Source: Actinokineospora diospyrosa
GTDB lineage: Bacteria > Actinomycetota > Actinomycetes > Mycobacteriales > Pseudonocardiaceae
Direction: 5' to 3'
Assembly: GCF_024171925.1 (NCBI RefSeq)
Contig: NZ_JAMTCO010000014.1
Span: 198,042-262,041, forward strand
DNA length: 64,000 bases
Part shown: one piece after another, positions 1 through 9,592 of the stretch
Numbering within the stretch: the stretch's first letter is position 1
Layout of the letters: each line of letters opens with the position of its first letter
The notes under the pieces: model-generated
Told to the model about the DNA's origin: nothing
The model's input: the letters and a program-made list of their open reading frames with translations, nothing else
The model's database searches: none
Made by a program: the position numbers and the translations under genes

Positions 1-1
1 C

Positions 2-2956
<2,955 letters not shown>

Positions 2957-2957
<1 letters not shown>

Positions 2958-3109
2958 TGCCGAGCGAGGTCGTTGTCGTCGCCCTGATCGCCCTGGCGGG
3001 CATCCTCGTCGGCGGGGCGTACACGACGTGGAAGAACTCCCGGGTGGCCGCCGTCGTGCTCGCGGTCCTCGCCCTGCTGGCCCTCGGCGGGGCCATCGCC
3101 TGGTACTAG
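2957..3109 (+). CDS. Micro-protein with two predicted membrane helices, end of hisDCB
   Basis: A 50-residue reading frame begins with a GTG that shares one base with the hisB stop and ends at TAG 3107-3109. The product has two hydrophobic stretches (about residues 4-21 and 28-48) separated by a short charged loop, YTTWKNSR, and ends GGAIAWY. This is the layout of a small two-pass membrane protein. The exact coupling to hisB and high-GC third positions support coding. I do not recognise a named family. Its stop lies in the palindrome CTAG, which also supplies the stop of the convergent soxR gene. Role unknown; it is too short to be found in a simple long-ORF search. Confidence 0.7.
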
Positions 3110-3570
3110 TCTATTCCGCCCTCACCGGCGGCCTTCAGCCTCGGCGCGCCGGGTCCGAAGGCCGCCAGGCGGTCGTCGGTGTTGACCAACAGGCACGACT
3201 TGAGCGACAGGCACCCGCACCCCACGCACGAGGTCAGGTTGTCGCGCAGCCGCTGCAGCGCGTCGATGCGCGCCTCCAGCTCCGTGCGCCACGCCTTCGA
3301 CAACCGCGCCCAGTCCACCTTCGTCGGCGTCCGCCGATCCGGCAACGTGTCCAGCGCGTCGTGGATCTCCTCCAGGCTCAACCCGACCCGCTGCGCGGTC
3401 CGGATGAAAGCCAGTCTGCGCAACACCGCGCGCGGGTACCGCCGCTGGTTGCCCGCCGTCCGCTCGGAGGCGATCAGCCCCCGCTCCTCATAGAACCGCA
3501 GCGCCGTGTGCGGCACCCCGCTGCGCTCGGCGACCTCGCCGATGGTCAATGACTCGGGCAGTGTGGACAC
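3106..3570 (-). CDS. soxR: Redox-sensing MerR-family activator SoxR
   Basis: The 154-residue protein has an N-terminal MerR winged helix-turn-helix (LTIGEVAERSGVPHTALRFYEERGL, split here as residues 8-32), a central dimerisation helix, and a cysteine cluster at residues 115, 118, 120 and 126 in the pattern C-x2-C-x-C-x5-C. That cluster is the [2Fe-2S] ligand set of SoxR. In actinomycetes SoxR typically responds to redox-active compounds and controls a small regulon rather than soxS. The GTG start has no good ribosome site; instead a TAGTGT hexamer sits seven bases upstream, suggesting a leaderless transcript. kptA lies just upstream on the same strand. Its target genes are not evident here. 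Confidence 0.93.
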   Translation of the reverse strand: MSTLPESLTIGEVAERSGVPHTALRFYEERGLIASERTAGNQRRYPRAVLRRLAFIRTAQRVGLSLEEIHDALDTLPDRRTPTKVDWARLSKAWRTELEARIDALQRLRDNLTSCVGCGCLSLKSCLLVNTDDRLAAFGPGAPRLKAAGEGGID

Positions 3571-3577
3571 CCCCTCG

Positions 3578-3583
3578 ACACTA
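3578..3583 (-). promoter_or_regulatory. Putative -10 box of soxR overlapping kptA stop codon
   Basis: On the minus strand TAGTGT lies seven bases before the soxR GTG, fitting the TANNNT -10 consensus of a leaderless gene. The first three bases are the TAG stop of kptA. No convincing -35 was assigned. Confidence 0.45.
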
Positions 3584-4126
3584 CCCGGCAGCTCCAGGTA
3601 GGTCGAGGTACTCGACCGGCACGTGCGCGGTCAGCCACACGCCGTTCGCACTGAGCAGGAACACGTGCCCGGCCTGCGCCATCCTCCCGGCGTCCACCTC
3701 GAGAACGATCGGCTTGCCACGCCTGGAACCGACGTTCACCGCGGTCTCGGTGGTGGCGGACAGGTGCACGTGGTGCCGCTTCATCGGCTTAAGCCCCTCG
3801 GCGCGGATTCCGGGCATCGCCGCCGCGACGGTGCCGTGGTAGAGCACCGGGGGAGGGGGCGCTTCGGGGAGTTCGAGCTCGACCGCGACGGTGTGCCCTT
3901 GGCTGGCGCGGATACGGGCACCGGTGCCGTCGAACGCGAAGCGGGACTTGTTGTTCTCGGCCACCACGCGGTCCAGAGTCGCTCTGGACATCCTGGTGCC
4001 ATGCGCCGCCAGGGCCTTGAGCAGATCATCGACATCAACCCACCCGGCCGCGTCGAGAGTGACGCCGATACTGCCGGGATCGTGCCGGAGAACTTTCGAA
4101 AGCCTCTTGGAGAGGCGAATTATCAT
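3581..4126 (-). CDS. kptA: RNA 2'-phosphotransferase (KptA/Tpt1 family)
   Basis: KptA-family enzymes move an internal RNA 2'-phosphate to NAD+, forming ADP-ribose 1''-2''-cyclic phosphate; their bacterial substrate is not established. Family features include the N-terminal RLSKRLSKVLRHDPGSIGV, GWVDVDDLL near residue 29, NKSRFAFDG, LYHGTVAAAMPGIRAEGL, HHVHLSATTETAVNVG and a C-terminal LSANGVWLTAHVPVEYL. I place the start at ATG 4126 because GGAAG lies five bases upstream; ATG 4138, four codons earlier, is an alternative. The same frame remains open far upstream, but that extension runs antisense to the gene at 4263 and is rejected. It precedes soxR with a ten-base gap. Confidence 0.9.
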   Translation of the reverse strand: MIIRLSKRLSKVLRHDPGSIGVTLDAAGWVDVDDLLKALAAHGTRMSRATLDRVVAENNKSRFAFDGTGARIRASQGHTVAVELELPEAPPPPVLYHGTVAAAMPGIRAEGLKPMKRHHVHLSATTETAVNVGSRRGKPIVLEVDAGRMAQAGHVFLLSANGVWLTAHVPVEYLDLPGAAG

Positions 4127-4192
4127 CTTGTCTTCCATGTCGCCGTAGTAGACCACGCGCCTCTGACCCCGCACACCCCATTTGTGTTCGGC

Positions 4193-4265
4193 ATCGCCAC
4201 GTTCGGAGTACCCGGGCTCGTTCACGGGATGCGGCTCGTGCAACCTGGTTACGGTCGTTGCCGTG
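4193..4265 (+). repeat. Leader repeat copy 1 with putative leaderless promoter
   Basis: A ~73-bp segment starting TCGCCACGTTCGGAGTA recurs at 5228-5300 and 6258-6331, each time ending on the GTG of a ~130-aa cassette gene. All three copies have a TANNNT hexamer exactly seven bases before that GTG (here TACGGT 4250-4255), so the repeat probably carries the cassette promoter. Confidence 0.7.
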
Positions 4266-4649
4266 AGTGAGTCGCCCTCTCCAGAAGCCCTTCCCGTCAT
4301 CGGGGCGAGCATGGCTGCCTTCGCGGCTCTCGCCGCCCAGGGTTCCTTCACCGTCAACCCCCACGGCGGCCAAGCCCTGCTGAAGCCCATCCGTGACTTG
4401 GTGGCGTGGATCGACCGCGAGCGCCGCGTCTTTGATCGGCTGCGCCAAGTCCCCATGCTCGGCAGCTCGAACAACGCGGAGGTGATGAAGCCGTTCATGC
4501 AGAAGGTCGCTGGTGACGAGGCTGGCTTCATCACCCAACTGCTCGCGCTCCGCGAGTCCTTGATCGTGGCGGAGCAGGCCGTCACAGAAGCGATGGCACA
4601 CTACCAAGAAGCCGACGACCAGGCTGCGAACCAATTTGGGGAGAGGTGA
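4263..4649 (+). CDS. Cassette protein A, copy 1, with C-terminal YxxxD motif
   Basis: The 128-residue helical protein has no signal peptide and no hydrophobic span. Shared landmarks with copies 2 and 3 are an alanine-rich N-terminus (FAALAAQGSF), HGGQALLK, AWIDRER, and MLGSSNNAEVMKPF, followed by a final helix ending Y-Q-E-A-D at residues 114-118. YxxxD/E near the C-terminus of a small helical protein is the export motif of type VII (ESX) secretion substrates; no WxG turn is present, so membership of WXG100 is not shown. It has GTG start with a leaderless promoter and is followed 10 bases later by a lipoprotein gene. Export is an inference. I do not recognise a named family. Confidence 0.85.
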   Translation: MSESPSPEALPVIGASMAAFAALAAQGSFTVNPHGGQALLKPIRDLVAWIDRERRVFDRLRQVPMLGSSNNAEVMKPFMQKVAGDEAGFITQLLALRESLIVAEQAVTEAMAHYQEADDQAANQFGER

Positions 4650-4659
4650 AGTCGATCCA

Positions 4660-5202
4660 GTGCGGCGTGCATGGCTGCTAGGAGTCGCGTCGGTGGTGCT
4701 GATTGTGCTGGGTGGTTGCACATCACAGACCCCGGGAAGCCCGAGTGAGGTGCCCGGGGGTGTTCCTGGCGCCACGTCGACGACGGCGCCCGGGCCGAGT
4801 TCGGGGCGGCCTGTCTCGATCGCACCTTGTTCCCTGCTGTCCGGCGCGGACGCCAAGGCTTTGGGGATCACCGATGGTGGTGAGGCGGACGAGATCAAGG
4901 GGGCCAGTTCGTGCCTGTGGCGGGTCGAGAAGCCGCTGGCGGCGGATAGCTATTCGATCGACGTGACTTACTACGAGCGGCGTTCGGTGGCTGACCTGGT
5001 CACCGACCACGAGCGGGTCCCGGTCGAGGTTGGCGACCACAAGGGGGTCAAGGCGCTCGGTGATATGGACTCGGGGTGCATCATCGCGCTGGAGGTGACG
5101 GCGACGTCGCGGGTGGATGTTCGGGCTATTGGTGGGGATTCGGCTGGGTTGTGCGGGGTGGCGATGGCGGCGGCGGAATTGGTGGAGGTGCGGTTGCCGT
5201 AG
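4660..5202 (+). CDS. DUF3558-like lipoprotein, cassette protein B, copy 1
   Basis: A 180-residue secreted lipoprotein: basic start VRRAW, a hydrophobic core, and lipobox LGGC near residue 21, followed by a Pro/Ser/Thr-rich linker. The mature domain begins with PCSLLSGADAKALGI and contains SCLWRVE, SYSIDVTYYE and a conserved C-terminal SRVDVRAIGGDSAGLC. Spaced cysteines suggest disulfides outside the cell. The layout (lipobox, linker, xPCxLLxxxxAxxLG, SCxW) matches the actinobacterial DUF3558 lipoproteins, whose function is unknown. I use GTG 4660 because an upstream frame extension has no signal-peptide character and GAGGTGA lies just ahead. Lgt, encoded in this window at 24.9 kb, would lipidate the cysteine. 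Confidence 0.9.
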   Translation: MRRAWLLGVASVVLIVLGGCTSQTPGSPSEVPGGVPGATSTTAPGPSSGRPVSIAPCSLLSGADAKALGITDGGEADEIKGASSCLWRVEKPLAADSYSIDVTYYERRSVADLVTDHERVPVEVGDHKGVKALGDMDSGCIIALEVTATSRVDVRAIGGDSAGLCGVAMAAAELVEVRLP

Positions 5203-5227
5203 GGCAGGATGTCCGCCGAGGCTGCGG

Positions 5228-5300
5228 GTCGCCACGTTCGGAGTATCTGGGCCCGTTCAGGAGTTGCGCCCCGGGCAACGTCGCTACGGTCGTTGCCGTG
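5228..5300 (+). repeat. Leader repeat copy 2 with putative leaderless promoter
   Basis: Second copy of the cassette leader. TACGGT at 5285-5290 is seven bases before the GTG at 5298, and TTGCGC about 15 bases farther upstream could be a weak -35. Confidence 0.7.
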
Positions 5301-5690
5301 AGCGAGGAGACGCCGCCAGATATTGGTACCGCAGCTGCCATCAGCTCCGCTGTGGGCCACTTCGCCGCCCTTGCCGCCCGCGGCGGCTTCGCCGTCAACG
5401 ACCACGGTGGCCAAGCTCTGCTGAAGGCCATCCGTGAGATGCTGGCATGGATTGACCGGGAGCGCGTCAACTTCGAGCGGTTGCGCCAAGAGCCGATGCT
5501 GGGCAGCTCGTACAACGCCGAGGTGATGAAGCCCTTCATGCGCAAGGTCGCAAGCGATGAGTCCGGGTTCATCACTCAGATCTCCGAGTTCCGCGAGTCC
5601 CTGGTCTCGGCGGAGAAGGCCATACTGCAAGCTATGGCCAACTACCAGGAGGCCGATGCGCAGGCTGCGGATCGACTCGCGAAAGGGTGA
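5298..5690 (+). CDS. Cassette protein A, copy 2, with C-terminal YxxxD motif
   Basis: A 130-residue paralogue of the protein at 4263, beginning VSEETPPDIGTAAAISSAVG and keeping HGGQALLKAIREMLAWIDRER, PMLGSSYNAEVMKPFM and the terminal Y-Q-E-A-D at residues 116-120. It starts at GTG 5298, 1,035 bases after copy 1's start, showing that the whole ~1.03-kb cassette was duplicated in tandem. No signal peptide or membrane span is seen. If exported, the route would be type VII secretion through the YxxxD motif; there is no secretion machinery in the window. The lipoprotein gene follows after nine bases. Confidence 0.85.
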   Translation: MSEETPPDIGTAAAISSAVGHFAALAARGGFAVNDHGGQALLKAIREMLAWIDRERVNFERLRQEPMLGSSYNAEVMKPFMRKVASDESGFITQISEFRESLVSAEKAILQAMANYQEADAQAADRLAKG

Positions 5691-5699
5691 AGCGACATA

Positions 5700-6233
5700 G
5701 TGAGGCGCTCATGGTTGATCGGGGTCGCTCTGCTGGTTGCTGGTTGCACCTCTCAGACGCCGGGCAGTCCGACTCAGGTGGCAGATGGCGGGACTTCCGC
5801 CGCTGCGAGCACGACGTCTGCGGGACCGAGCTCGGGACGTCCGGCTTCCATCAAGTCGTGTTCATTGCTCTCCGCGTCAGACGTCCAGGTGCTTGGTATC
5901 TCGACTGTGGGCGAGGAGCAGGAGAGCAAGAGCAGAAGCTCCTGTTTGTGGCGGGTTGAGAAGCCAGTCGCGGGCAACAGCTACTCGATCGACGTGAGCT
6001 TCTACAAGGAGCGTTCGCTGGGTGAGTTGGTGAGCGACCACGAGCGAACGCCGGTCCAGGTGGGCGAGCACAAAGGGGTGAAGGTGCTTGGGGACATGGA
6101 TTCGGGTTGCATCATCGCCCTGGAAGTCACGGCGACGTCGCGGGTGGATGTTCGGGCTATTGGTGGGGATTCGGCGGGGTTGTGCGGGGTGGCGATGGCG
6201 GCGGCGGAGCGGGTTGAGGCTCGGTTGCCGTAG
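5700..6233 (+). CDS. DUF3558-like lipoprotein, cassette protein B, copy 2
   Basis: A 177-residue lipoprotein with N-terminal VRRSWLIGVALLVAGC; the lipobox is LVAGC, cleaved before Cys16. The mature protein has a Ser/Thr linker, SCSLLSASDVQVLGI, SCLWRVEKP, SYSIDVSFYK and the same SRVDVRAIGGDSAGLC segment as copy 1, so the C-terminal part has diverged least. Start is GTG 5700, nine bases after the copy-2 A gene; the pair is presumably one transcript. It is predicted to sit on the outer face of the cytoplasmic membrane. Function unknown; the paired copy-number change with gene A suggests the two products act together. Confidence 0.9.
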   Translation: MRRSWLIGVALLVAGCTSQTPGSPTQVADGGTSAAASTTSAGPSSGRPASIKSCSLLSASDVQVLGISTVGEEQESKSRSSCLWRVEKPVAGNSYSIDVSFYKERSLGELVSDHERTPVQVGEHKGVKVLGDMDSGCIIALEVTATSRVDVRAIGGDSAGLCGVAMAAAERVEARLP

Positions 6234-6257
6234 GGCCGGATGTCCGTCGAGGCTGTG

Positions 6258-6331
6258 GGTCGCCACGTTCGGAGTATCTGAGTCTGTTCAGGAGTTGCGC
6301 CCATGGCAACGTCGTTACGTTGGGTGCCGTG
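6258..6331 (+). repeat. Leader repeat copy 3 with putative leaderless promoter
   Basis: Third copy of the cassette leader, starting GTCGCCACGTTCGGAGTAT. TACGTT at 6316-6321 is again seven bases before the GTG at 6329. Confidence 0.7.
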
Positions 6332-6721
6332 AGCGAGGAGACTCCACCGGACATCGAGACTGCGGCTGGCATCAGCGCTGCTGTGGGCCAGTTCGCTGCT
6401 TTGGCCGCGAGCGGCAGCTTCGCCGTCAACGACCACGGTGGCCAAGCCCTGCTTAAGGCCGTCCGGGAGATGCTGACCTGGATCGACGGCGAGCGCCGCA
6501 ACTTCGAGCGCCTCCTCCAGATCCCGAAGCTGGGGAGCTCGAACAACGCCGAGGTGATGAAGCCGTTCATGCAGAAGGTCGCTGGTGACGAGTCCGGGTT
6601 CATTACCCAGGTGCTCCTGCTCGGCGACTCGTTGGCCGCGGCGGAGCAGGCCATCGTGCAAGCCATGGCGAGCTACCAGAAAGCCGATGAGCACGCCACC
6701 AACCTCCTCGGTGGAAGGTAA
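6329..6721 (+). CDS. Cassette protein A, copy 3, with C-terminal YxxxD motif
   Basis: A 130-residue paralogue starting VSEETPPDIETAAGISAAVG. It keeps HGGQALLKAVREMLTWID, LGSSNNAEVMKPFMQKVAG and terminal Y-Q-K-A-D at residues 116-120. The start GTG 6329 is 1,031 bases after copy 2, and I reject a TTG three codons upstream because it falls in the conserved promoter spacer. Conservation of the YxxxD motif in all three copies, although flanking residues vary, supports it being functional. Partner lipoprotein follows after nine bases. Confidence 0.85.
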   Translation: MSEETPPDIETAAGISAAVGQFAALAASGSFAVNDHGGQALLKAVREMLTWIDGERRNFERLLQIPKLGSSNNAEVMKPFMQKVAGDESGFITQVLLLGDSLAAAEQAIVQAMASYQKADEHATNLLGGR

Positions 6722-6730
6722 AATGATCAA

Positions 6731-7282
6731 GTGAGGCGTTCATGGGTGTACGGGGTCGCGGCGGGCGTCATGGTGACCTTGGTCGGGTGCACCGCGCAGA
6801 CCCAGGGGAGCCCGATCGAGGTACCGGGCGGTGCGACCCCTCCCACTAGTTCGCGCGCGACCTCCGTCGGGCCGAGTTCGGCGCCTCCAGATTCGATCAA
6901 GCCGTGTTCCTTGTTGTCCGCCGCGGATACCGCGGCATTGGGGATAACGGGCAACGGCAAGGGCGATGAGGTCAAGGGGGCGACCTCCTGCCTGTGGCGG
7001 GTGGAGAAGCCGCTGGCGGCCGATAGCTACTCGATCGACGTGACCTTCTTCGGAAAGCAGTCGGTCGGGGATTTGGTGGCTGGTGGGGAGAAGACTCCGG
7101 TGCGGGTAGGTCGGCACGATGGGGTCAGGGCTGTCGGTGTTTACGGTCCGGGTTGTGTTGTCGCTCTTGAGATCACGTCTACATCGCGGGTGGATGTTCG
7201 GACGATTGGCCGGGGTGATTCAGCGCTGTTGTGTGAGCGTGCGGTGGCGGTGGCGGGGCGGGTTGAGGCTCGGTTGCCGTAG
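6731..7282 (+). CDS. DUF3558-like lipoprotein, cassette protein B, copy 3
   Basis: A 183-residue lipoprotein, N-terminus VRRSWVYGVAAGVMVTLVGC with lipobox LVGC, then linker, PCSLLSAADTAALGI, SCLWRVEKPLAADSYSIDV and a C-terminal TSRVDVRTIGRGDSALLC. It is the most diverged of the three lipoproteins in its last third. Start is GTG 6731 with the A gene stop nine bases upstream. Immediately downstream are two strong hairpins (7291-7325) that may terminate the array. Confidence 0.88.
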   Translation: MRRSWVYGVAAGVMVTLVGCTAQTQGSPIEVPGGATPPTSSRATSVGPSSAPPDSIKPCSLLSAADTAALGITGNGKGDEVKGATSCLWRVEKPLAADSYSIDVTFFGKQSVGDLVAGGEKTPVRVGRHDGVRAVGVYGPGCVVALEITSTSRVDVRTIGRGDSALLCERAVAVAGRVEARLP

Positions 7283-7290
7283 GTGGGCTT

Positions 7291-7325
7291 GCCCCCGGTG
7301 CTGGGGGCGAGCGGGGGGTACCCCC
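7291..7325 (+). terminator. Double hairpin after the cassette array
   Basis: GCCCCC (7291-7296) and GGGGGC (7303-7308) form a stem with a six-base loop, followed by the perfect palindrome GGGGGTACCCCC (7314-7325). This could end the lipoprotein transcript or be a short palindromic repeat of the type common in actinomycete intergenic DNA. No T-tract follows. Confidence 0.5.
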
Positions 7326-7539
7326 TGGACTTACCCGCGCAAGGGTCGATGTCCTGGGTGGTGGCGCCCGCTTGGGGGGTGAGGATGGCGAACAGGGACA
7401 GCAGCGTCGTCAGGCTGAGCGCTGCGCGGCGCACGGCACGTCGGGGCGCGGGGTCTCCGATCCACGGGGGCTGATTCCGCGCGGTAGAAGGAAATCGCAC
7501 TCGCGGCGAACTCACTGGGCGTTCCAGCGCCACCTCGTC

Positions 7540-7820
7540 GGGGATCGTGTGCAGTTGAACCGGGTCGGCCTGGGTGAGGATCTCGAGGAGGCACGGATGG
7601 TGGTCGTGACGTTGTCGGCGAGGCGGAGTTCGGGGAGATCACCCGGGAGATCGTGCGGACCTGCGCATCGCGGCGTGGGGCATGGAGTTCGACGACCACG
7701 CGGCCGTTGTCAGCGAGGACGGCTCGATCCGGCTCAGCGTCCAGTCCGCGGAGCACGCGCTGGTCGCGTTCGGCGGACGCGCGGAGATCACGCCGCACGT
7801 GGTGTGGGTGGCCGAGTAGT
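7540..7820 (+). pseudogene. Frameshifted remnant of an unidentified gene
   Basis: Protein-like sequence continues only if the frame is changed twice: EDLEEARMVV from the frame at 7543, then VVGEAEFGEITREIV from 7611, then ADLRIAAWGMEFDDHAAV onward from 7658 to the TAG at 7818-7820. The last part has a normal start possibility at ATG 7682 (45 residues, ending TPHVVWVAE). Two frameshifts in under 120 bases indicate decay, though sequencing error or a genuine 45-residue gene cannot be excluded. I do not recognise the family. Between the hairpins and this remnant a minus-strand frame has a signal-peptide-like segment (TTLLSLFAILTPQAGA) but no supported gene. Confidence 0.4.
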
Positions 7821-7828
7821 TGTCCGGC

Positions 7829-8083
7829 CTAGCGGGTCGCGAGGCCTGCGGGGAGGTTCCAGCCCTCGAGGGCGAGGGCTTCCCGGGCGGTGCGCGGTGC
7901 GGGGACCTCGACGGGCTCCGCTGCGGGGAGCAGGAGCGCGGCGGCGAAGCCGATCCAGACCACCGCGAGTGTTAGGGGCCACCAGACGCCCTCGGAGAGG
8001 GCTAGGTATGTGTCCACGGCTGCCGCTGCGGTCAGTACCGCGGCTAACGACCAGCGGACCGGTCTTCTGTCCAACCTCGCCAT
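7829..8083 (-). CDS. Small two-helix membrane protein
   Basis: An 84-residue protein starting MARLDRRPVRWS with two hydrophobic segments (about residues 12-28 and 36-55), then a polar C-terminus containing PRTAREALALEGWNLP. The start at 8083 is supported by GGGAGG six bases upstream; the longer frame from 8152 lacks this. It is transcribed away from hisH. The family is not recognised; likely an inner-membrane protein of unknown role. Confidence 0.7.
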   Translation of the reverse strand: MARLDRRPVRWSLAAVLTAAAAVDTYLALSEGVWWPLTLAVVWIGFAAALLLPAAEPVEVPAPRTAREALALEGWNLPAGLATR

Positions 8084-8189
8084 GGGTGCCTCCCAGCCCC
8101 AGAACCCACCGAACACTCCGGTGATTACCCGGTAAGGGGGACTGCTAATCATATGCGCATGTCACGGTTTTGTCACGGCCGTCGGCGGC

Positions 8190-8195
8190 TAGGCT
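8190..8195 (+). promoter_or_regulatory. Putative -10 box of hisH
   Basis: TAGGCT lies seven bases before the hisH GTG, with TTGTCA/TTTTGT about 14-16 bases upstream as a possible -35. The geometry predicts transcription starting at or next to the start codon. It would give hisH-priA its own promoter, needed because hisB is 5.2 kb away. Confidence 0.55.
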
Positions 8196-8202
8196 GACCT
8201 GC

Positions 8203-8838
8203 GTGGCATCAGTCGTCGTCTTTGATTACGGGTCTGGGAACCTCCGGTCGGTCGAGCGCGCGTTGCGCCGGGTGGGGGCCGAGGTCGAGGTGACCGGGGA
8301 CTTCCAGACCGCGCTCGAGTGCGACGCGCTGGTCGTTCCCGGGGTGGGTGCCTACGCGGCGTGCATGGCGGGGTTGTTGGCCGTGCGCGGTGAGCGGATC
8401 ATCGGGCGTCGGCTCGCCGGTGGGCGGCCGGTGCTGGGCATCTGTGTCGGCATGCAGATCCTGTTCGACCGGGGGATCGAGCACGGCGTGGAGACGGCCG
8501 GGTGCCGGGAGTGGCCCGGGGTCGTCGACCGGCTGGAGGCGGAGGTCGTGCCGCACATGGGGTGGAACACCGTGCGCGCGCCGGAGAAGTCCGTCCTCTT
8601 CAACGGGATGGCGCCGGACACGCGCTTCTACTTCGTGCACTCCTACGCCGCCCGCAGCTGGGAGCTCAATCCCGAACCGCCGATGCCCGCGCCGCTGGTG
8701 ACCTGGGCCACGCACGGCGACGATTTCGTTGCCGCCGCGGAGAACGGGCCGCTGTCGGCGACGCAGTTCCACCCGGAGAAGTCGGGGGACGCGGGCGCGC
8801 ACCTGCTGGAGAACTGGCTCGCGAACGTCACCGGTTAG
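8203..8838 (+). CDS. hisH: Imidazole glycerol phosphate synthase, glutaminase subunit
   Basis: HisH hydrolyses glutamine and channels ammonia to HisF (encoded at 17586), making IGP and AICAR. The 211-residue class I amidotransferase has the nucleophile cysteine in [16 protein letters not shown] (near residue 84) and the His/Glu pair in [13 protein letters not shown] near the C-terminus. GTG 8203 is preferred: it opens with [20 protein letters not shown], the normal N-terminus, and a TAGGCT -10 sits seven bases ahead. priA follows after nine bases. The cyclase partner hisF lies 8.7 kb away rather than adjacent, so subunit stoichiometry relies on separate transcripts. Confidence 0.98.
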   Translation: MASVVVFDYGSGNLRSVERALRRVGAEVEVTGDFQTALECDALVVPGVGAYAACMAGLLAVRGERIIGRRLAGGRPVLGICVGMQILFDRGIEHGVETAGCREWPGVVDRLEAEVVPHMGWNTVRAPEKSVLFNGMAPDTRFYFVHSYAARSWELNPEPPMPAPLVTWATHGDDFVAAAENGPLSATQFHPEKSGDAGAHLLENWLANVTG

Positions 8839-8841
8839 GCT
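8836..8841 (+). promoter_or_regulatory. Putative -10 box of priA on the hisH stop codon
   Basis: TAGGCT begins with the TAG stop of hisH and ends six bases before the priA GTG at 8848. It may add an internal leaderless promoter for priA. Confidence 0.45.
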
Positions 8842-8847
8842 GTCCGG

Positions 8848-9573
8848 GTGAGCTTCCAGTTGCTGCCCGCCGTCGACGTCGCCTACGGACAAGCCGTCCG
8901 CCTGACCCAGGGGGAGGCCGGGACCGAGACCGAGTACGGCTCCCCGCTGCAGGCCGCCCTCGCCTGGCAGGAGGGTGGTGCTGAGTGGGTGCACCTGGTC
9001 GACCTCGACGCCGCTTTCGGTCGCGGTGACAACCGGGCGCTGGTCGCCGAGGTCGTCGGGACGCTGGACGTGAAAGTCGAGCTGTCCGGCGGCATCCGCG
9101 ACGACGACACCCTCGCCGCCGCGTTGGCCACCGGCTGCGCCCGGGTCAACCTCGGCACCGCCGCGCTGGAGCACCCCGAGTGGTGCGCTCGCGCGATCGC
9201 CGAGCACGGCGACCGCATCGCCGTCGGCCTCGACGTCCGCATCGCCGATGGGCAGCACCGCGTCGCCACCCGCGGTTGGACCAAGGACGGCGGCGACCTC
9301 TGGGAGGTCCTGGCGCGCTTGGACCGCGACGGCTGCGCCCGCTACGTGGTGACCGACGTCAGCAAGGACGGCACCCTGCAGGGCCCCAACGTCGACCTGC
9401 TGCGCGAGGTCTGCGCCAAGACCTCGGCCCCGGTGGTCGCCTCCGGCGGTGTGTCCAGTGTGGACGACCTGGTCGCGTTGTCGAAGGTGTCCGGTGTGGA
9501 GGGCGCGATCATCGGCAAGGCCCTCTACAACGGCAACTTCACCCTGCCTGAGGCGTTGGCGGCGGTCGTCTAG
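8848..9573 (+). CDS. priA: Bifunctional phosphoribosyl isomerase PriA (HisA/TrpF)
   Basis: PriA isomerises ProFAR in histidine synthesis and phosphoribosylanthranilate in tryptophan synthesis, using one (beta/alpha)8 barrel. The 241-residue protein has the N-terminal catalytic Asp in [15 protein letters not shown], the phosphate motif [17 protein letters not shown], and the C-terminal catalytic Asp segment [16 protein letters not shown] plus VASGGVSS. HisA and PriA cannot be separated by motif inspection alone; the dual role is inferred from the actinobacterial setting and because trpE, trpC, trpB and trpA are present in the window but trpF is not. It directly follows hisH and ends in a strong hairpin. 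Confidence 0.93.
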   Translation: MSFQLLPAVDVAYGQAVRLTQGEAGTETEYGSPLQAALAWQEGGAEWVHLVDLDAAFGRGDNRALVAEVVGTLDVKVELSGGIRDDDTLAAALATGCARVNLGTAALEHPEWCARAIAEHGDRIAVGLDVRIADGQHRVATRGWTKDGGDLWEVLARLDRDGCARYVVTDVSKDGTLQGPNVDLLREVCAKTSAPVVASGGVSSVDDLVALSKVSGVEGAIIGKALYNGNFTLPEALAAVV

Positions 9574-9592
9574 GCGGGTCTCCGCCTAGACG
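9567..9592 (+). terminator. Hairpin terminator of hisH-priA
   Basis: CGTCTAGGCGG (9567-9577) pairs perfectly with CCGCCTAGACG (9582-9592) around a four-base loop. The priA TAG stop lies within the left arm. A second long hairpin follows at 9598-9648 (CAGCTGCTTGCC paired with GGCAA...AGCAGCTG). Together they would stop read-through into the next block. Confidence 0.7.
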
